From: Cinclus cinclus
Lineage: Eukaryota > Chordata > Aves > Passeriformes > Cinclidae
NCBI RefSeq assembly: GCF_963662255.1
Contig: NC_085047.1
Span: 17,838,924 to 17,902,923, forward strand
Reading direction: 5' to 3'
Length of the DNA: 64,000 bases
Positions 1 to 14,100 of this stretch are shown here, piece by piece. Numbering within the stretch: the stretch's first letter is position 1; each line of letters starts with the position of its first letter. The notes beneath the pieces are model-generated. The model had not been told where the DNA came from. It saw nothing but the letters and a program-made list of their open reading frames with translations, and searched no databases. Made by a program: the position numbers and the translations under genes.

Positions 1-1762
1 CCAGCAGTTATTATCATGATTTAGTGTGGAAACAGGTGTGAAATTTATTTCACGAAGAACCATTGAAGGTTTTAATTATGTACGTTTGGTTTTTTTTGGT
101 AGGGAATAGGTTGAGGTTTGTGTATTGTTTCCTTTTGTTGTTTTTATTAGTTAAAAAATGCAACACAACGAGTAAACTGGAGAATGCTTCTCCCTTCATT
201 GCAAATCAAGCATATTATATACAGAGCCAGTTTATTTTAAGCTTTTGATATTCAGTAGTAATTCAGGAAACAGTGTTGGACTGTTAAAGCGATATTTAAA
301 ACAGGAATGTTTTTAAATGTGATCTGAGACTTTTGATTTGAGGGGGAAAAAAAGACCTACTGCAAATAGTGCCATAAGTTTTTTCTTTTCCCTTTAATTT
401 TTTTTCTTTCTTCTCTTGCCCTCATTAAGTTTAGTTATTAAATACATATCCTCATTCTGAGTTGGTTTTATGCATGTGAGTATCAGCAGTTCCCAAGAAG
501 TCCCTGGAGCTATTCCAGTTTGTAAGTGTCAGTGCTTACAGTATTAGGGGATTGTCATATCCTTTCCCATATTTGGTTTTATCAGATGGATGTAGTAAAG
601 CATTCTGAATTATTAATGTCTCTAGGACTTTGGGGAGCAATTACTATGAAGAAAGCCATTAAACTTTGTTATGATTTCATACAAACAAGGAAAAGTAGAG
701 AAAATAAAATATTCAAAGCTTCATAGCTTACAGCCGAGCTAGTTTAATTAACCTCTTTTTTTTCTGGTTCCTGATGTAATTTATATACTGCTTTTACAAT
801 TTTTGATATTCTTAACTGATGAATGGATCTTCATTTCTAATAAAATCTTGATATAGGGTTTAGGTCTTTCTTGAAACAGTGGTCACTCAGTACTACTATT
901 TTAGAACTGTAGTGCAGTGTGGGAGAGAGATGGGAAAACCCAGCAGTGATAACATAATCCTGTGAGGTGTTTGTTTTTCCTTACCTGGATTGAATGTGAT
1001 TGTTAGAGACATTAGTCACAGTGATTTGTAATACAGATTGGTCTTTTTTTACAAATTCTCCATTTTCAATTCTGTTGTGTATGCAGTTAAATACTAAGTA
1101 GTAATCTTATTTAATATATGGTGTTGTGTGTGCACCTTCTCCACTGGAAAGGAGGGAGAATTTGCAAGAAATGATCTAAACCTATGGACATTTGGCTCCA
1201 CCTTCAGAGATAAGAAGGAACAAGTGACAAAGCTTTCTTGACTAAGCTGCCCTGCCTTCCTTCTTTCAGAAGTGTAATAGTAAGACTTTCTTCCCTGTGT
1301 CCTTAATGAACTGTAAGGAAAGCTTGTGTGGAGCTGATGCCTGGATCTCAGTTTCTAGATATTTGTGTGATCAGCAGGAAAAAACTGAACATCAGTGGGA
1401 CAGCCTGTGGCTAATGTTATCCATATGCTTTGCAGAAGCCAGGCAGTATTTCCACATGTGAAATAGGAGATGTGTCCAAGTAAATAAATGGCAACCCAAT
1501 TTTTTAAAAAAAATCTATTATAGGTTATGGTATCTGTACATTAAATGAATGTGAGAATGGCTGAGTCTGTGTAGAGGAGTAAATAGAATTATAATTATAC
1601 CTTTTTTTGTCTTCTGTTGATCCCTTAAAGCATGATTCCCTTTTGTGGTTTCATGGAAGAGTTTGTTTTGTTTTCCCAATTCACTTGTTGTAATTATTTC
1701 TTCTTTGTTCTCAAATAATAAGAAATAATTCTGAATGTATCAATTTTCATTTTTCTTTATAG
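1..1762 (+). other. CD47: CD47 intron 1, 3' part
   Basis: AT-rich sequence with no CpG-rich first exon, no signal-peptide reading frame joined to a good donor, and no repeat that I recognise. It ends in a T-rich tract and the acceptor AG at 1761-1762. The promoter and exon 1 must lie left of the window. Short ORFs here are unremarkable. Confidence 0.8.
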
Positions 1763-2113
1763 GTTCTGCTCAGTTGATACTTTCTGGGACAAATGTTTTA
1801 GAAAAAAGTGGCTGTAATAAAACTGTAGTTTTACCTTGTCACGTGACTAATCTAAAGCAGAAAAATGAAAATGCCATGTTTGTTATATGGAAAAAGCAAG
1901 GAGAGACAATTTTTTCTTACCGTGGAGGAAACAAGAAGTTTAATGTTTCTCCCTTGTTTTCATCTGCAAAATTTTTACACCCGGAGAATTTAACCGATGG
2001 TGATGCCTCGCTGGTGCTCAACAGTAATGAAGCAACTGTTGGAAATTACAGCTGTGAAGTAACAGAATCAAACAGAGAAGGAGAATTAAGAATGGAACTT
2101 AGAAACAGCTCAG
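1763..2113 (+). CDS. CD47: CD47 exon 2: Ig-V domain
   Basis: 351 nt, phase 1 in and phase 1 out, about 117 residues. The acceptor is TTTCTTTATAG and the donor is CAG|GTGAGT. The exon opens with GSAQL, as in mammals, where signal peptidase cuts before the Gln and that Gln becomes the pyroglutamate N-terminus that contacts SIRP-alpha. Ig-V hallmarks are a B-strand Cys (codon 1837), a core Trp in VIWKK, and GNYSCEV with the F-strand Cys (codon 2053). An extra Cys (codon 1813, GCNKT) corresponds to the human residue that bonds to the loop between TM4 and TM5. Sequons visible are NKT, NVS, NLT, NYS and NSS. The open frame continues past the donor, but that is intron read-through. Confidence 0.97.
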
Positions 2114-5100
2114 GTGAGTTGTCTGCTGTTGTTTCAGAACCTGTTGGGAGGGAAAGCAAGCAAAATCTTAAGGGAAGGAGAAAAATAGTGAACATGGTAA
2201 TGTATTCCTTTAAAGTGAAATACAAGAAATGCAGTACCAAGACCTTCTAGCTTTTAAGCTAAAATGGCTTATTTTGGTTTAAGTTAGATGGGAGTGCTTC
2301 CATGGGAAAGATCTGACCCCATTTTTTTATTCAGTGATAATGTCTGAGACTGATTTAGGTCCCATATAGGAAAATCTATGCTTTCCCACATCTTTTTGAT
2401 TATCTAGGTGCTGATATATTCAGCAGTCTCATGTTACTGCATGATGTATTTCTGATCATCTTCATAGTACTGAAATGTATACATCCATCACAGTAGCTGC
2501 AGAGATCTTTCCTTGGAAGAATTGCTTCTTGCAACCTTTAACTGCTGGAAAACTACAGGTAGAACTATTAGAAATTCTGGTTTAAGAGCTCTAAAACTCA
2601 ATCTGAAGGTAGGCAGTTTTCTAGCGAGGTTGAAAATGCTACTGCTAGATGGCAACTTGTAGTTTTCTAACATTGTCATCTTCAAAAGCTGGTTTTGAAA
2701 GAGATGTTAAAATGAATGAGATTCGCTAAATGAATTGTTCATCTAGAGAGCTATTTTACTTTTTCTTGTCAGTCCCAACCCACATTCTCCAGCACCTCAG
2801 CTGTTGAATAATGGGTTCTGCTGTACATGGATTATCTTTCAAGTGCTATGCAGATGTGACAGTTTCACTGGACATAGGTTTGCCTTGTTCATCTGTTTTG
2901 CATGGGAGACTTGCCTCTGGAGAGCTGCTCAGAAGCACTGAATGTGTTGCATATATGTAGCACATGGAGCCTTGCCCATGCACTCTAGAATTTTGTTTGC
3001 TTTTGCTGTTAGTTTTCACATTTCACAATAAAATATTTGTGAAGCTCAAACAGATGTTGCTTTTGTCCTGCTGCAGAGATTTGTGTAATTCTCAGTTGGG
3101 TCTGTTTGTTGAGTTAACCATATACCCTGCAAAGCAGACATGATCCTGAAATTGAGAAGGGCACAGCCATTGAAAGTGAAAATGCTAGAAAATCATTAAT
3201 TTCTTAGAACAGTGCAAAAACAGGGGAAGAGCTATACGCAGTCTCTGTTTGCTTCATTCTCTTACAGCTTACTGACACTTTCATGACTGTTTATGCAATT
3301 CAGTGTTACGCTCCAGAATAGGAAGCAAGGCTTGAGAGTGCAGGAGAATCAAGTCCCATTTGCAAGTTTTATTTTCTCTGTGTTTATAATTATGAAATCA
3401 CTATAAAGACAACAGAGCAGGAAACTGATACAATTTTTCTAATTTCATTTTCTAGTTGTCAGTTGCGGCGACGAAACACCAGAGGAAAAATGTGGTTGGT
3501 GAAAAATTCATAGTTTTGAGGTTACATTAGGTTTGAGACTATATGCTAGAAAATGTAAAACCTAGGTTTGAGGGTGTAGCTGAAGAAAACAGTCGCTTGC
3601 TCTATCTCTCAGTTCTTCTGCACAGCTTTTTGTTGCTTGCTCTTCCTCAGTGTTCTAGAGAAACTCTTGAGACAGTACAAGAAAGTGTAGTGAGTGAGTT
3701 TTGGAAAGGGTTAGTGGATAATGGAAATCCTGTACCAGTCTTCACTCAGTCATTTCTGAGCACTGATCTCATGCTGTCACTACTAGCATGTTCCAGTTGA
3801 TGTTTTTACAGTCATACAAAGAGCCAGCCGTCCTGCATCTCTCTTTAGAGAATTCCTGGATTCACCTAGGCAGTGGGTAGCAGTGTGAGCAAGATTGCTG
3901 TGCAAGTGCCCTCATCTTGGTGCACATACAGTCTTCCCTGATCAGGAGGTGACTGTCAAGTTTACCTGTTTTCTTTTTCCTCTCTTTATCATTGCTTTTC
4001 TTGCTGCTTTTTCTCTTCTTTCCTTGTCCTTCTTGTTTCTTCTTTTCTTCCTTGTCTTCTTCCCCTGTTTCCTTTCCCTTTTACCTCTCCTCTTTACTCT
4101 TCCCCCAGTGTGGAAGTCTCTCTTCTTAGTTTGGAACTAACTGACTGCCCTATCTATATTGGCTCTCAAAACACTACTTTATGCCAGGAGTTTAGTTGAT
4201 TACTGTGAACCACCAGAGTAAGGGAAGTATATTTCCAGGAAAATGCATTCAGCAGTTCCTCTTCCTTGCATGTTGCATGTGTCTGCATCTTCTGTGCACG
4301 AAGTTCTTCCAGACTCCAGGAACAGACCACACGTGGCTCTGTGTTGCACGCTGAAGCCCCAGCAGATACCAGGCTTCTTGGCTGCTTTCTTTTTTGTGGT
4401 ACCAAATAATGTCAGCTAGAAATGCTAAAGAGGAAGTGAAGTGGTTCTTAGAGTCTCTGCTTGCAGTTACTTTAATTATTCTCAGTTGCACTGAACAGCA
4501 TCACTAGGATTTGGCTTATTAGGGAGTGGCTGCTGTGCGCTGAAATTACTGTTCAATATTAGTTGCTTTTTCCATATTGTGAATGAAGCAAAAGGTCTTG
4601 CTTTAAACAATTCAATAAATTAACCTTGTTTTGATGAGTTAGAAGTTAGTATCTTTTTCTCCATTTTCTTGGCTTCAGCTTAGTGTTTGCCTTGTATTTC
4701 CTTTGTATGCACTTTATCTACTTCTGTGACCTCTTGTGGGAGGAGGGGAGGGAAGGGAAAGAGGGAAACTTGTGAACTTAAAAGCTGCCCTCAGGGTATT
4801 TAATTGGCATTGAAAACTGTGAGGTATTGCTGCTTAATAACATGTTTCTGGAGCAACAGATGCCACTTTTATGTATGGGGGAAAATGCAACAAATATGGA
4901 TCTTAATGGAGATTAGAATTTTCTTTGGAAGCAAATGTGCCGGCAGAGGAATGGTGGCAAGTATAATATAAGAAATTGAGACTTTGGATTCCACTGAATG
5001 AGCCTAAATGAATATATGAGTAGAGATGCTAGCATTAACTGCATTTTCTAGTTCAGTGGAGATATTTTCAGAATTTTATGTTGGAAGGTGGCTTACAGGG

Positions 5101-8100
5101 TCTTAAAGCATGACTGACTGAACAGCCTAAGGCATACAAAATGCAGGAGAAAAAAATCTAGATGGATGATGTTGGGAAGACCTACAATTAACAAGGCAAT
5201 GTTTCCCTCTTGCTTAGGCTAGCTCCTGTATTCCTTACCACACATCTGGATTTCTTCCAGAGTTACTGCCATTGAAAGTAGAAAAGAATGGCTGAGGAGA
5301 CATCAAATTGGATTTCTCCTATGTTCTCTGCTTAGCCTAAATACTGTTTTTCTGATTTACAGAGATTTTTGTAGTTCCACAAGTTCAGTAGCTCATAGTG
5401 CCAAAAGTTAGCACCAGCATATTCTCTGCACCAGTGGAAGTTAATACTTCCAGTTTGGAAAATACTGGGATAACTAGAAGTAACTGAAGATAACTGAAGT
5501 AAGTTCAGATAACTGAAAAGTAGGTCGTCACCCAGAAGATCAGGGAGAAAAATACATAGGTAGGGGACTTAGGTTTCTTTGCCTTAGTTCTTAATGCTAA
5601 ATTGCATATACCATTGGGCAATCTAGGGCATAGCCTAAGAGGAATGATAAATATAAAGCAAATAGCCTCAGTTTTTGTTCTCTTCCTACTATTTATCTTT
5701 GTTTATTCTCTAGGATCATGGTTCCTTCTAGTGGAAAGGGCTGTGATCGTATCATTGGTGATCTTACTTGTTATTTTGTGTGCAGCTCAGTTAAGTTTTA
5801 TTGGTAAGTATTTACTCTTTAATTCTTTGTAGTTACTGATTTGTCCTGAAATCACTTCCATGCATAAAGGCATCCATGTAAAATGAAAGGTGGTGCTCAC
5901 ATCTAAAAGATGTGTGGGAATTGATCCAGATAATACATAGAGATGTGGTGTGTGCGAAGCTTTTCTTCGCTGTTGATTCACCATGACATTATTGAATAAT
6001 TAAAAAATGTTTCATAATATGGCCATAAAAATCAATATGAGAGAAGGATGGTGTGCTCTCTTCTTAATGTAAAACTTTTTATTAGTCTTTTAGCACTGGC
6101 TTAATTATATATTATAATTTATACAGATATGTGATTTATAATATAAATTATGACTTAGCACTGATATTGGTCATTTTGCTAAATGTTTTTAGAGGCAATA
6201 CATTAATTCAGCAGTGTCAGACATCCTTAGATGTTCTTTATACACTGTTGTCCAGCATCTGTGCAATGCAGAGCATGCTTTATGTCCTGGTCTTTCAGGA
6301 CAATTTTTTTACACCAGTCTTTGAGGTTTTTCAGCCTTTTTCAATTTGTAGACTTCTAAAAAATAAATAAAAAAGAAAAACATTTCAGCTAAGAGTCAAG
6401 TCCATAAGAAATACAAAATAATTGCACTCAGAGTGATTTTTAATAATAATTCACGTATTCAGCCATCTATATATAACTTCCTTTATTATTGTTTCATGAA
6501 TCTCTGGAAGTGTTATGTGACTTTTCAAAGGTCCATCCATGGTCCAAGGTTGAAAATTAATACATACTTTTAAAAATTGTTTTATCTCTGTATTGTTTTA
6601 CTCCTGATTTTCATATTTTATAATGATATGGGAACCTCTGATCTGTTCAGGACTTGCCATTGCCCTGCATTCATAGCAGAGCTTCAACATTTTTAGGAAA
6701 ATAATAATTCCATGGAGAAGCACGGTCATTTTATAAGAGTAATTTTAGTGTGCTTGGATGTTTTTCCATCTGGGCAATTCATTGAAAGGTCTTGGCCTCT
6801 GTGGGGAAATGAGGTGTTCTATCTCTAACTTAATAAATACGGGTGTACTTAATGTTTGTTGGGATTTTTTTTTTTTTGTGTTGTTGCATTTTTTCCTTTA
6901 ATTGGTACTCTTTCAGATAACCTGGGAATCCATCAGTGCTATTTAATGCTTTTAAATAGGTTGTTAAATTTGGTATGATTTTTCTGTGTAATATTTGAGA
7001 ATGTATGTTTTCTTGGTTTTGTGCACTGGGGTGTGTTGTGTTGGTTTGTTTGAGGTGGGTTTTTGGGACTTTTTTTGCAGGATTGGCTTTTAGGATTGAA
7101 GTTCCTTTGGGGACAGAGGTGATGTGTCCAAGCTCACCCAGTGTCATGAGGAAGTGAATGAAACCTGGAATTTCTAAATCCCTCTCTGACACACCCCTGA
7201 GTAACAAATTCCCTGTAACATTTAAGTGTCAGCAGTGCATCTACAAGAATTAACCTGTACCATGTCTCAAAGTTATTCTGCTAACATATCAGCTGAATTG
7301 TGTGGAAGGAGAAAGTAAGAATTTGACTAGAACACTGATGTCAGGTGTCATTTTTCTGAGTAAGCCATATTAACCATATCAAACAATGATAACAAATTAA
7401 ATCTTGGGAGGTTGTATAGTTTTAATTTTTAGAAGTTTGAGTTTCTTTAGGAACAATCCAAATCATAAATCTGTGTATTTTAGTGAGAGAATCTGTATGT
7501 CTGATTGTTTTCCTCTGTCTCTTTAAGGATTAAAATATGAAATTGAATCTCAGAGGAAAGTGTGCGTTATTGTAGCACTTGTCATCTTTGCAGTTGTAGC
7601 TGGTGTAGGCGCTGCTCTTTTTATCCAAGGTAAGTGTTTAAAATTGCTCTCTTAATTTAAGGAAATAAGAGCAGAGAATAATCCGTTCCATTCTGTAGTA
7701 TGGAAGTTAGTGTCACCTATTAATTGCCATCTACTAATTTTAAAATAAAAATATACAGACTACAGCAGAAACAGCATTGGAGTTGTCAGGCCCTCAAGTG
7801 ATCATAGGAAGATACAGACTCCAAATTTATGTATGTTTTCTATCCTACTGCCTTGGGTAAATATTAGAGACTAGAGAGTGACTTCTGGTTCTTCAGTGGG
7901 ATTTCTTTCTGGACCCAGGAAATTTGGTGATTTGATTTGTTTGTTGCTTTGTGCTGTAATCCAGTTAACAATTTTGGTTTCACTGATTCCCACATAAATG
8001 TTTGCAGGTGGCTATACTGTACAGAATCAGGCTGGTCTTGGCCTAATGGTAATCCCTGCTGTGATTTTGGTACCACTTCAGTATGTCATGTTTGGAATTG

Positions 8101-11100
8101 GTGAGTATTTCTTTACTCACTAACATATGGATAGAAAAACACTGAGCTCCTCCCATAATCTACAAAATATTCTCATTTTTATAAACAGGTGCTACAGTAG
8201 CATCCTGGGTTCATCACATTTATAATATCTTGAAACAAAATGTTTAGCCTGTGTTTGTTGGGTTGCATTGCTTCACAGAAATATGAGTTAGCTGCTTGAA
8301 CAGTGAGATTTAGGGTAGCACATCTGGGTGATTTCTGTTCTCCCTTCCTGGGTTTAGGGACTGGGTTGAATAACTAGCTCTGAGAATGTGGGTTCCATTT
8401 CTTTCTAATTGTGGTTTGTTTATAATGTTATTTTTATATACATAACTTTATGTGTGTATATATACAAGAGCCTTGACTTGCAGTGACTGGTGTGTTTGTT
8501 ATCATGCTGACTGGCTGAGCTTAGAATTTAGGAGAATCTGATTTCTAGTTTTATGCAATTATCTGTCCTTTATATCTCTGTAGTTAAATTTATAATTTTG
8601 TTTCTTTTTTCCTCAGTTTTTGACAGTCAACTGCAGGCAACCTTGGCTCTGATAGGTTTGAAACTTCTTGGTTTTATAATTGCTGTGGTTGGTTTTGCAC
8701 TGTGTCTCCCAGGTAAGCAGCTAAGTCTTCTGGGAAAGTGTGCTTTTTACTCTTGTCTACACCTGATATTTTTTATTTCTAAGACTAAAACTTTGTGAAA
8801 ATGGCTTCACTACATGGAATGTTAGCTAATAACTTCTGTAAATATAGTTTAGAACTACTGTGCTAATGCTTTTTTATTGGTGAAAGAAGAATAGCCTAAA
8901 GGAAGTATTACATAAAACAGTTTCATGACTGCACTCTGTGAGCAGCTGCTTTAAAAAAAAGTTAATTATTTTAATTTTGCATGTTAGTGTTGATTTTGGG
9001 TGACTATTTTTTTCATTTTTGGTTGATTTTTGGGTGACTATTACTGTTATTTTTACTGAGGCCTAGGGTAGTTACAAATGAAATAATGATAATTTTCTTA
9101 TGTTGAGTGATTAAATCAGAAATTCCTTGCTAATCTCCGCTTGCATGCAACTGAGCCCGTGAATATTTCAAGGAATACCAATAAAATACATTAAGAAGGT
9201 AAATGTAGAAACAATAAACTTGGAAGTGTTCTCAAGCTGTTGTAAGTGTGCCTGAAACTTTGTTTCATTGCTGAGAAGTTGTCAGGGTGGTAAAGCAACT
9301 GCAGCTAACCACCACACACAGTGATGTCCCTTATCCCCACCCCTGGCCTCCCTTTGTCCCCTCCCTACCCTCCCCTGTGCCACCAGAGAGCCCTACAGCA
9401 GAGAAAAGGGTCACTTTAGGAGTTGGCTGTATATTTAGTAGGAGAATACATATTTGTGTTCCTTGTAGGCACTTTATGCTCCTGATTTATTGCTTTGTAC
9501 AGATACACTTCATTTTAGTCGTTTGTTAGGCTGGGGATTTAAGACCTGTTTTCTCTTGAAGTGGTTTTTAAAGATTTGTCTAATCTGGGTGAAATGACAG
9601 CCCTTTCAGTGGAGTTGTGATTTGAATTTTATGCTAATTTTTCAGTATTTACAGAAGTGTTTGTGAGTTCTATAAATTATATTAGTAAAAGGAACTGATG
9701 AGAGATTTCTGGTAAAGCATTAATACAAGGATTTTTTTGGAGGATGTTTTTATAATGCTTGTAAATGAAAAGTGTCCCTAGTTTTTTCAGGGTGTTCTTC
9801 TCCCAAGTCATACATGGTAGTGTTGGCTGTATCTCTGGGTATTCAGCTCAGTGACCCTGAACTGTTAGAAGAAACAGCTCATCCTGGGTTGAGCTGACAA
9901 ATAGTTGTAATAACAGTAACAGTATTGCATTCTGTCATCTAATACAACTACAGTCCAAAACAGCTGGGATTGAAGATGTAAGTTTAAACTAGAAATACTG
10001 TTAATGAAAGAATGTTATCAATTTCAGTGAATGCCAGTGGAGTACCTTAACTAGTAGAATAGTTGAGGTAAGCAGGATAAATCAGTAAATGTCTCTGTAT
10101 CACTGAAGAATGTATACAAAAAAAAGAAAGATGCAGGAGTAGTTCTAGGATAGCTTTGAAAGTGAAATTAGCCATGCCTGTCTTTATCAGGTTTATTTAT
10201 TTTACTCAGCAGTCGTATCTGAAAATAAGAGTTTGTTTTTGGTTTTTTTTTTTTGTGTCAGTTGATACAGTTCTTTTATTGTGTTTTTCCCAGCCTGTCC
10301 TCCATTACATGGGTCTGTTTTGATTGCTGGCTTAGCTATTATGGCTATTGCAAGTTTGCTCAGTCTGGCTTACGTGTTTATTATGGGTAAGTAGCACCTA
10401 ATGTTCTGCATTATTTTCCTTTCAAGTAGACATAATTCATTTGAGCACAAGGCGTTGATTTCACATTACACAGTTTTAAAAATTACTGTGAAGTTGTCTG
10501 TATGTGTTAGCTTTGTTTCATAGAGCATTTGGGGAATCTTGAGTTGAGAAACGCACAGCTGATCATCATAAACTGTTTTGAGATCAACGTAGCTAGGTTT
10601 CTTAAGTAAGAGTGTTTCAGTTGTAGGAGGGATGTTGCTATTCAAGTTCTGCATTTACACAGCTGGCCAGCTGAATCTTAGAATGAAGAGAGCAAAATGG
10701 TGTCAAGGATTCTGTAGAGTGGATTGTGGGATGGTGGTGACAAAAGCTTATCAAAACATGGATTTAAAGAAGCAAAAATCTGCCTACTGATTTGCACTGG
10801 TTAGAGGTAGGTTAAAAGAAGAGCAATTTGAATGCACGCCTTTCATTTTAGTGAACCCTGGTTTCCCTCCTGCTTTATTTTAAAACCCAGGAGAAAAGAA
10901 TAGCAAGGCATTGTTTCAGAAACTGATCTGTTCGTCAGATCTCAGAGGGATGAGAGATTTAAAAGATGTGCTAAATGTGCAAAACCCAACAATGCGGTGT
11001 GATTGGAATGCTGGCACACCAGAGCATAACATTGCATGGACTCTACAGCTTGGGTCAGAGTGACATTTGTTTCAAGCTATGCACCAAAGCTCTTCAAACA

Positions 11101-14100
11101 CCTTGTTGTTGTCCACCTTCTTTGGACACAGAACTGTGCAACTGAGGACATGTTGCTTCCAGACTCAAGCTGAAGTGTTCACAGTAAGTGCAGTCACCAG
11201 TCTGCTCTGAACCATGCAGTTTACCAGGTTTAATGTGTGCACACCATGTGTGGGCATGGCCAGAAATAATAGACCCTGAGACAGGGAGAATTTCCAGTAG
11301 AGAAGAAATTAAGGCAGAATGCCTAATATTTGATATCCAAGACGAATGAAGAGAAGTCAAAAATACGGCGTATGTGAATCAAGCCTTTTAATAACAACAA
11401 TAAATTTGTATTTTATTGACGTTGGTTTATTTGTATACGCTTGTATGGAATTGGCTTCAATACTGCGCGCTCATGGTCTGCATAACTGTTGCATTTCTGG
11501 TTTGACTGTGCTGGCTGATGAAGTCAAATGTGACTGTTGGGGTAGGTTCTAGCATGCCAAAATAAGCCCAATGAATAGTGAGTAGCCTAATTCAGCTTCA
11601 GAGCTGAGTGCATGAGTGAGGCAATTTACACACTGTACATCATAAGATCATTTGGTTCCTAAACAGAAGAGTGCTTAAAGGCTCTAAGAATTTCCAGATT
11701 ATAGAACTAAGTACCTTTGGATAGGGAAAGCTTCAGCTATGTGTTACAGCTCTGTTGCAAGTTTTTATCAGTAGACAATACCTTTTCAAAGCCAACAAGT
11801 GGCAAGCAAAGAGGAAATGGCCTCAAGCTGTGCCAGGGGAGGTTTAGGTTGGATATTAGGAAAAATTTCTTCTCTGAAAGGGTGGTCAAACATTGAAACA
11901 GGCTGCCCAGAACACGGTGAAATCACAATCGTAGGAAGTGACGTTTAGCTGTGACCCTTGGGGACGTGATTTAGTGGAGAAGGTGGTGATGCTGCTTGGG
12001 CTGGGCCTGCTGGTTGCTTGGGCTTGATGTTCTGGGATGTCTTCTTCAACCTGAACAATTATGTGCTTCTGTGTTTTTATTTGGTTGATTGTGACATTTA
12101 CTCATCTGCTTGGTCACTTTTTTGTAATTATTTTAGGTTCCAGAATGAAAGATCATCCTCGTCCGGGGGTAAGCTTAAAATTAATAAATTTGGGGTGACT
12201 AGATGGCTCAGGGGATTGTAGTGAGATACTGAACCTTTCTTCACTAGTTCGAATTCAGACCAGGTTGGTAGCAAGCAACAGTTCTGGCTGTGTAACAGAT
12301 GTCTAATGTTGAGTGAGTTGGTGGTCTCCATTGTCCCTACTGAGTGTGTCTGTGGTACTGTAATTGCCACCCTGACATAGGGCTGCTCCGACTGGTGCCC
12401 AAATGGAGTTTCCATTGCTGTCACTGAAAGGTGGTGGAAGTTTGGCATTCTTTCACAATACATTCCTCCACCTGAATTATTTAAAAGCCATTTTGTTCAC
12501 CTTATTAAAAAGCTTTTTCATTAACATGAGTGCAAAACATCTAGGTGGCCTACAACAAAGAATTAAAAGGTTTTTTTTCTTATGGTCTTGTACACCAGAA
12601 CCCTTTGGTATTCTCTTCAGTTCCTGGCTATACAGATGGCATAGCCTTGATCATTTTTTCTGATTTTCCTGTAACGCCTCCAAATTTGATGAAACCTTCT
12701 GAAAAGAAAGTGCCTGTCTTTAGGTAACACAGAACAAATTGAAAAATACCTTGGCTTTTTTTAAAATAAAATTTTCAGTCAGTAGTTTTGAATTGTAGAA
12801 TAATAGTTCCCAAAACAGTAATTTTCACAGACTTACACAGTGCTTTTGAGTGATCCATGAATGTGAACTTCCTGATTTCTGGTGTTTTCCAGAAGCAATG
12901 AAAGAAGCACAGCTGTAGAATATCAGTAAAACTTCCTTGTAGCAGGGGAATCTGGCAAATACTTAACTCATCTCCCCTCTTGGATGCCAGCCATCATTTG
13001 AATTTTCAGGTCTCCAGTCTAGACCCTGAGACCCAGCTGATGAAGTAAGATGTTTTCTAACAGAGCTGACTGCAGTTAGGACAAGAGAATTTTAGTTTTT
13101 TTTACTTCCTTTACTTTTGCTCATCCATTGTCATTGTAAGGAATAGTATTTCAGAGGATTAGTCTTTCTTTATGGAAGGAATATAAGTGCACAGAGCTTA
13201 AAAAAATGAAATCTTGCCTTTATCTAACAACCTTGTGCATAGTTGTGGAATGGAAGTAAACAGGGCAAGAGGAGGGTGGTTTTTTTTTTTCCCTTCACTT
13301 AGTTTTGGTTGTAACTAAGCCTTGAACTAGAAACCAGCTTGCAAAATAACATTCTTTGATGAGAACTCTGTTCCTTATGAGCTGCTCTCCTCACAAGGTG
13401 GTCTTCCATGGCAGCAGGGAATTGAGAAATGAATAGCCACAGCAACACAGAATGAACGTGATCTTACTCTCTGAACTGGGGATAGGAATGAAAGTAAAAG
13501 AAGTTTTTAAAACTTAGAGGTCATTGGAAACCTCAGCAAGTACAAATAGGTTCTTTGCAGCTGCAGGGCTGCTATCTAGCTGAGGGCTAGATACAGAGGA
13601 ATTCAAGTGATACAGTTTGTGACCAGGTGGAAATTGGAGTGTGTTAATATGCTGCTTGTTTCCATCAAGGGCTATTCAGCCTATATTGCTGTGCTCTGAG
13701 GCAATAAATAGCTGTGAAGTAATTTTAAGAATACACTTTGACTCTGTGTCATCTAAAGACTATGGCAAACTTAATATTGGTGAAGGGCATAATTTTGACA
13801 CTGGGGCACACTTAAAAAAATATTCTTGAGATTTTCCTGAGTCGGAGGGCAAAAAGTTGTGTTTTTGAAATTTGCCATCTTAATCAAGTACTAATTTTTT
13901 TTAAGCGTTTCTGTAGGTTGCATGTGTCGTTTCTGATGATTGTCTACCAGACTAAATGCACAACTGTTATGTTTTTCTTTTTGAGGAGATTCCACTTGAT
14001 TTGCTTGGCTACTAATTTTCTTTTATTTTTTAGTCCTGCTGCTTTGTTACTAACCATTGATCAAATGACAGAAATAATCAGTTAGGTTTTAGAGCTTAAA

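Noticed and set aside
1735..2250. Continuous 171-codon frame taken as one small gene
   Set aside because: It is CD47 exon 2 with intron on both sides; acceptor at 1761 and donor at 2114 trim it to the Ig-V domain.
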